Shown here one piece after another: positions 62,287 to 64,000 of a stretch of 64,000 nucleotides of DNA. Under the pieces are notes generated by a model. That model saw only the letters and a program-made list of their open reading frames with translations. It was not told where the DNA came from and searched no databases. Every line of letters starts with the position of its first letter. Positions within the stretch are counted from its first letter, which is position 1. The stretch lies in assembly GCF_004054195.1 (NCBI RefSeq), contig NZ_SBIW01000006.1, positions 7,653-71,652 of the forward strand. Reading direction: 5' to 3'. This DNA is from Mucilaginibacter gilvus. Lineage in GTDB: Bacteria > Bacteroidota > Bacteroidia > Sphingobacteriales > Sphingobacteriaceae. Position numbers and translations under genes: made by a program.

Positions 62287-64000
62287 ATGCGATTTAAAAT
62301 TACCCTCTTGCTCGTGCTGTGTGTAATGCTATTTAATTTTAGCAAAATACCCGTTAAGCCGAGAATACTGGTTTTCACAAAAACCTCGGGCTATCACCAC
62401 GAAAGTATTGCCGTTGGCGTACCAGCAATTATGAAACTGGGCGCCGAAAACAATTTCCTGGTAGACAGCACTTCTGATGCTTCCAAGATCACCGAAAGCA
62501 ACTTAAAAAAATACTCGGCAGTTGTGTTTTTACACACTACCGGTTACATGCTGAACAACTATCAGCAGGCCGACCTGGAGCGTTATATGCAGGCAGGCGG
62601 TAACTTTGTTGGCGTACATGCTGCCGCAGACGCCGAATACGACTGGAAATATTACGGCCGCCTGGTTGGTGCCTACTTTTTAAGCCACCCTCAGCAACAG
62701 GAAGCTACGCTGAACGTGGTTGACAAAAACCACCCAGCTACCCGCGGCTTACCTGCCGTTTGGAAACGTAAAGACGAATGGTACAACTTTAAAAGCATCA
62801 GCCCGAAAATACATGTGCTGATGACCATTGACGAAAGCAGTTACACCGGCGGCAAAAACGGCGCTACCCACCCAATGGCCTGGTACCAGAATTTTGAGAA
62901 CGGCCGTTCTTTTTACACCGAACTGGGCCACACCGATGAATCTTACGTAGACCCATTGTTCCTTGGTCACCTGCTTGGTGGTATCAAATACGCCATTGGC
63001 GATAACAAAGCATTGGATTACAGCAAAGCCACAACTGTGCGCGTGCCGGAAGCCAACCGTTTTGAGAAAACACAATTGGTACAAGGCACATTTTTTGAGC
63101 CCACCGAAATGGCCGTATTGCCAAACTTTGATATATTGGTATCGCAGCGCCGCGGCGAACTGATGCTGTACAAAAACGGCACTAAAACCGTAAAACAAGC
63201 CGGCTTTTTAGATGTGTACTGGAAAACACATACCAAGGGCGTTAACGCCGAAGAAGGTGTATTGGGTTTAAACATCGACCCTGATTTTAAAACCAACCAC
63301 TACGTTTATATTTATTACAGCCCGTCGGATACTTCAGTAAACCGCCTTTCGCGTTTCACCATGACCGGCGATACCATTGATAACAAAACCGAAAAAGTAA
63401 TTTTACAATTATACTCGCAGCGCGAGATCTGCTGCCATACAGGTGGTTCTATCGCTTTCGGGCCAGATCATATGCTGTTCTTATCAGCCGGCGATAACAG
63501 TACCCCATTTGATGAGCCGGGCAAAAAACCATTTAATACCCGCGCTTTTGCCCCACAAGATGACCGCCCTGAGTTTTTAAACCACGATGCGCGCCGTTCT
63601 GCCGGTAACACCAACGATCTGCGTGGTAAGATCTTACGTATAAAAATTAATCCGGATGGTACTTACAGCATCCCCGAAGGGAACTTATTTAAACAAGGTA
63701 CACCAAAAACCCGCCCGGAAATTTATGTAATGGGCGACAGGAACCCATACCGGATCTCGGTAGATCAAAAGAACGGCTTCCTGTACTGGGGTGAAGTAGG
63801 CCCTGATGCGCAAAAAGATAGCTTAGAAACACGCGGCCCCCGCGGTTACGATGAGTTTAACCAGGCGCGTAAAGCAGGTTTCTTTGGCTGGCCATTTTTT
63901 ATTGCCAACAACTACGCCTACCGCCCGTTTGATTATGCCACTGGCGTATCTGGTGCCCCATGGGACCCAATGCACCCGGTGAACGATTCGAGAAACAATA
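62287..64000 (+). CDS. ThuA domain fused to PQQ-type glucose/sorbosone dehydrogenase (partial)
   Basis: The frame opens at the ATG 62287 and stays open for 571 codons to the window edge. After a short signal (1-20) comes a ThuA domain (about 26-235: ILVFTKTSGYHHES, FVGVHAAADAEYDW, DEWYNF, ELGHTDESY). A six-bladed glucose/sorbosone-dehydrogenase propeller follows (from about 265: GTFFEPTEMAVLPNFDILVSQRRGELMLY, EEGVLGLNIDPDF, DLRGKILRIKINPDG, EIYVMGDRNPYRIS). Bacteroidota proteins with this start often continue with PKD and cytochrome c domains, which would lie beyond the window. It probably oxidises a sugar in the periplasm. A TTTG (62173-62176), 20 bp, TAGTTTTA (62197-62204) pair is a possible promoter. 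Confidence 0.9.
   Translation, partial: MRFKITLLLVLCVMLFNFSKIPVKPRILVFTKTSGYHHESIAVGVPAIMKLGAENNFLVDSTSDASKITESNLKKYSAVVFLHTTGYMLNNYQQADLERYMQAGGNFVGVHAAADAEYDWKYYGRLVGAYFLSHPQQQEATLNVVDKNHPATRGLPAVWKRKDEWYNFKSISPKIHVLMTIDESSYTGGKNGATHPMAWYQNFENGRSFYTELGHTDESYVDPLFLGHLLGGIKYAIGDNKALDYSKATTVRVPEANRFEKTQLVQGTFFEPTEMAVLPNFDILVSQRRGELMLYKNGTKTVKQAGFLDVYWKTHTKGVNAEEGVLGLNIDPDFKTNHYVYIYYSPSDTSVNRLSRFTMTGDTIDNKTEKVILQLYSQREICCHTGGSIAFGPDHMLFLSAGDNSTPFDEPGKKPFNTRAFAPQDDRPEFLNHDARRSAGNTNDLRGKILRIKINPDGTYSIPEGNLFKQGTPKTRPEIYVMGDRNPYRISVDQKNGFLYWGEVGPDAQKDSLETRGPRGYDEFNQARKAGFFGWPFFIANNYAYRPFDYATGVSGAPWDPMHPVNDSRNN

Overview
The window comes from a Bacteroidota chromosome, most likely the Sphingobacteriaceae (Mucilaginibacter/Pedobacter-like). 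The 16S rRNA gene, three SusC and three SusD proteins, Bacteroidota promoters (TTTG, about 19 bp, TAnnTTTG) and near-absent Shine-Dalgarno sites all point there. Genus is inferred from general resemblance only. No CRISPR array, prophage or intact insertion sequence was found.

Layout. (1) 1-1.8 kb: a minus-strand 16S gene with its promoter and leader; the rest of the rRNA operon lies off the left edge. (2) 2.4-4.5 kb: a decaying patch with a DUF4468-like gene carrying one stop codon, an intact ThuA-like gene, a badly deleted ThuA-like remnant and one small plus-strand gene. (3) 4.5-21.7 kb: a uronate-polymer utilisation locus. PL6 lyase, GH2, SusD, SusC and a DUF4350-like protein are on the minus strand. 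A LacI regulator, hexuronate MFS transporter and KduI follow. Divergent to KduI are a YhcH-family protein, GH88 unsaturated uronyl hydrolase, KdgF cupin and an alginate-lyase-fold PL. A 16-bp perfect inverted repeat of LacI-type operators lies between the two arms. (4) 21.76 kb: tRNA-Ser(CGA). (5) 21.9-52 kb: a mannose-glycan locus with a LacI regulator, FucP-like MFS, two GH92, one GH38, three SGNH hydrolases, an esterase, and an unusual six-gene run SusD-DUF5004-DUF4961-SusC-SusD-SusC. lgt and a DUF4185-like gene are embedded. (6) 52-64 kb: GH25 lysozyme, a frameshifted VOC gene, a flavin monooxygenase, ABC permease, acyl-CoA thioesterase, DUF4965 protein, RBBP9-like hydrolase and the start of a ThuA/sugar-dehydrogenase fusion.

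How the genes work together. In region 3, surface lyases cut a uronic-acid polymer, SusCD imports the pieces, GH88 releases unsaturated uronate, and KdgF and KduI convert it towards 2-keto-3-deoxygluconate metabolism. In region 5, esterases and exo-mannosidases strip a decorated mannosyl glycan. The main regulatory observation is a repeated palindrome, TTTGCTAAAWCRWTTTAGC. It sits over or beside the promoter of five transcription units in region 5, and a shorter version lies upstream of that region's LacI gene. The lgt-DUF4185 unit lacks a full copy. This suggests one LacI repressor controls the whole 30-kb locus. Because the two loci are adjacent, a glucuronate- and mannose-containing glycan is a possible joint target, but that is inference.
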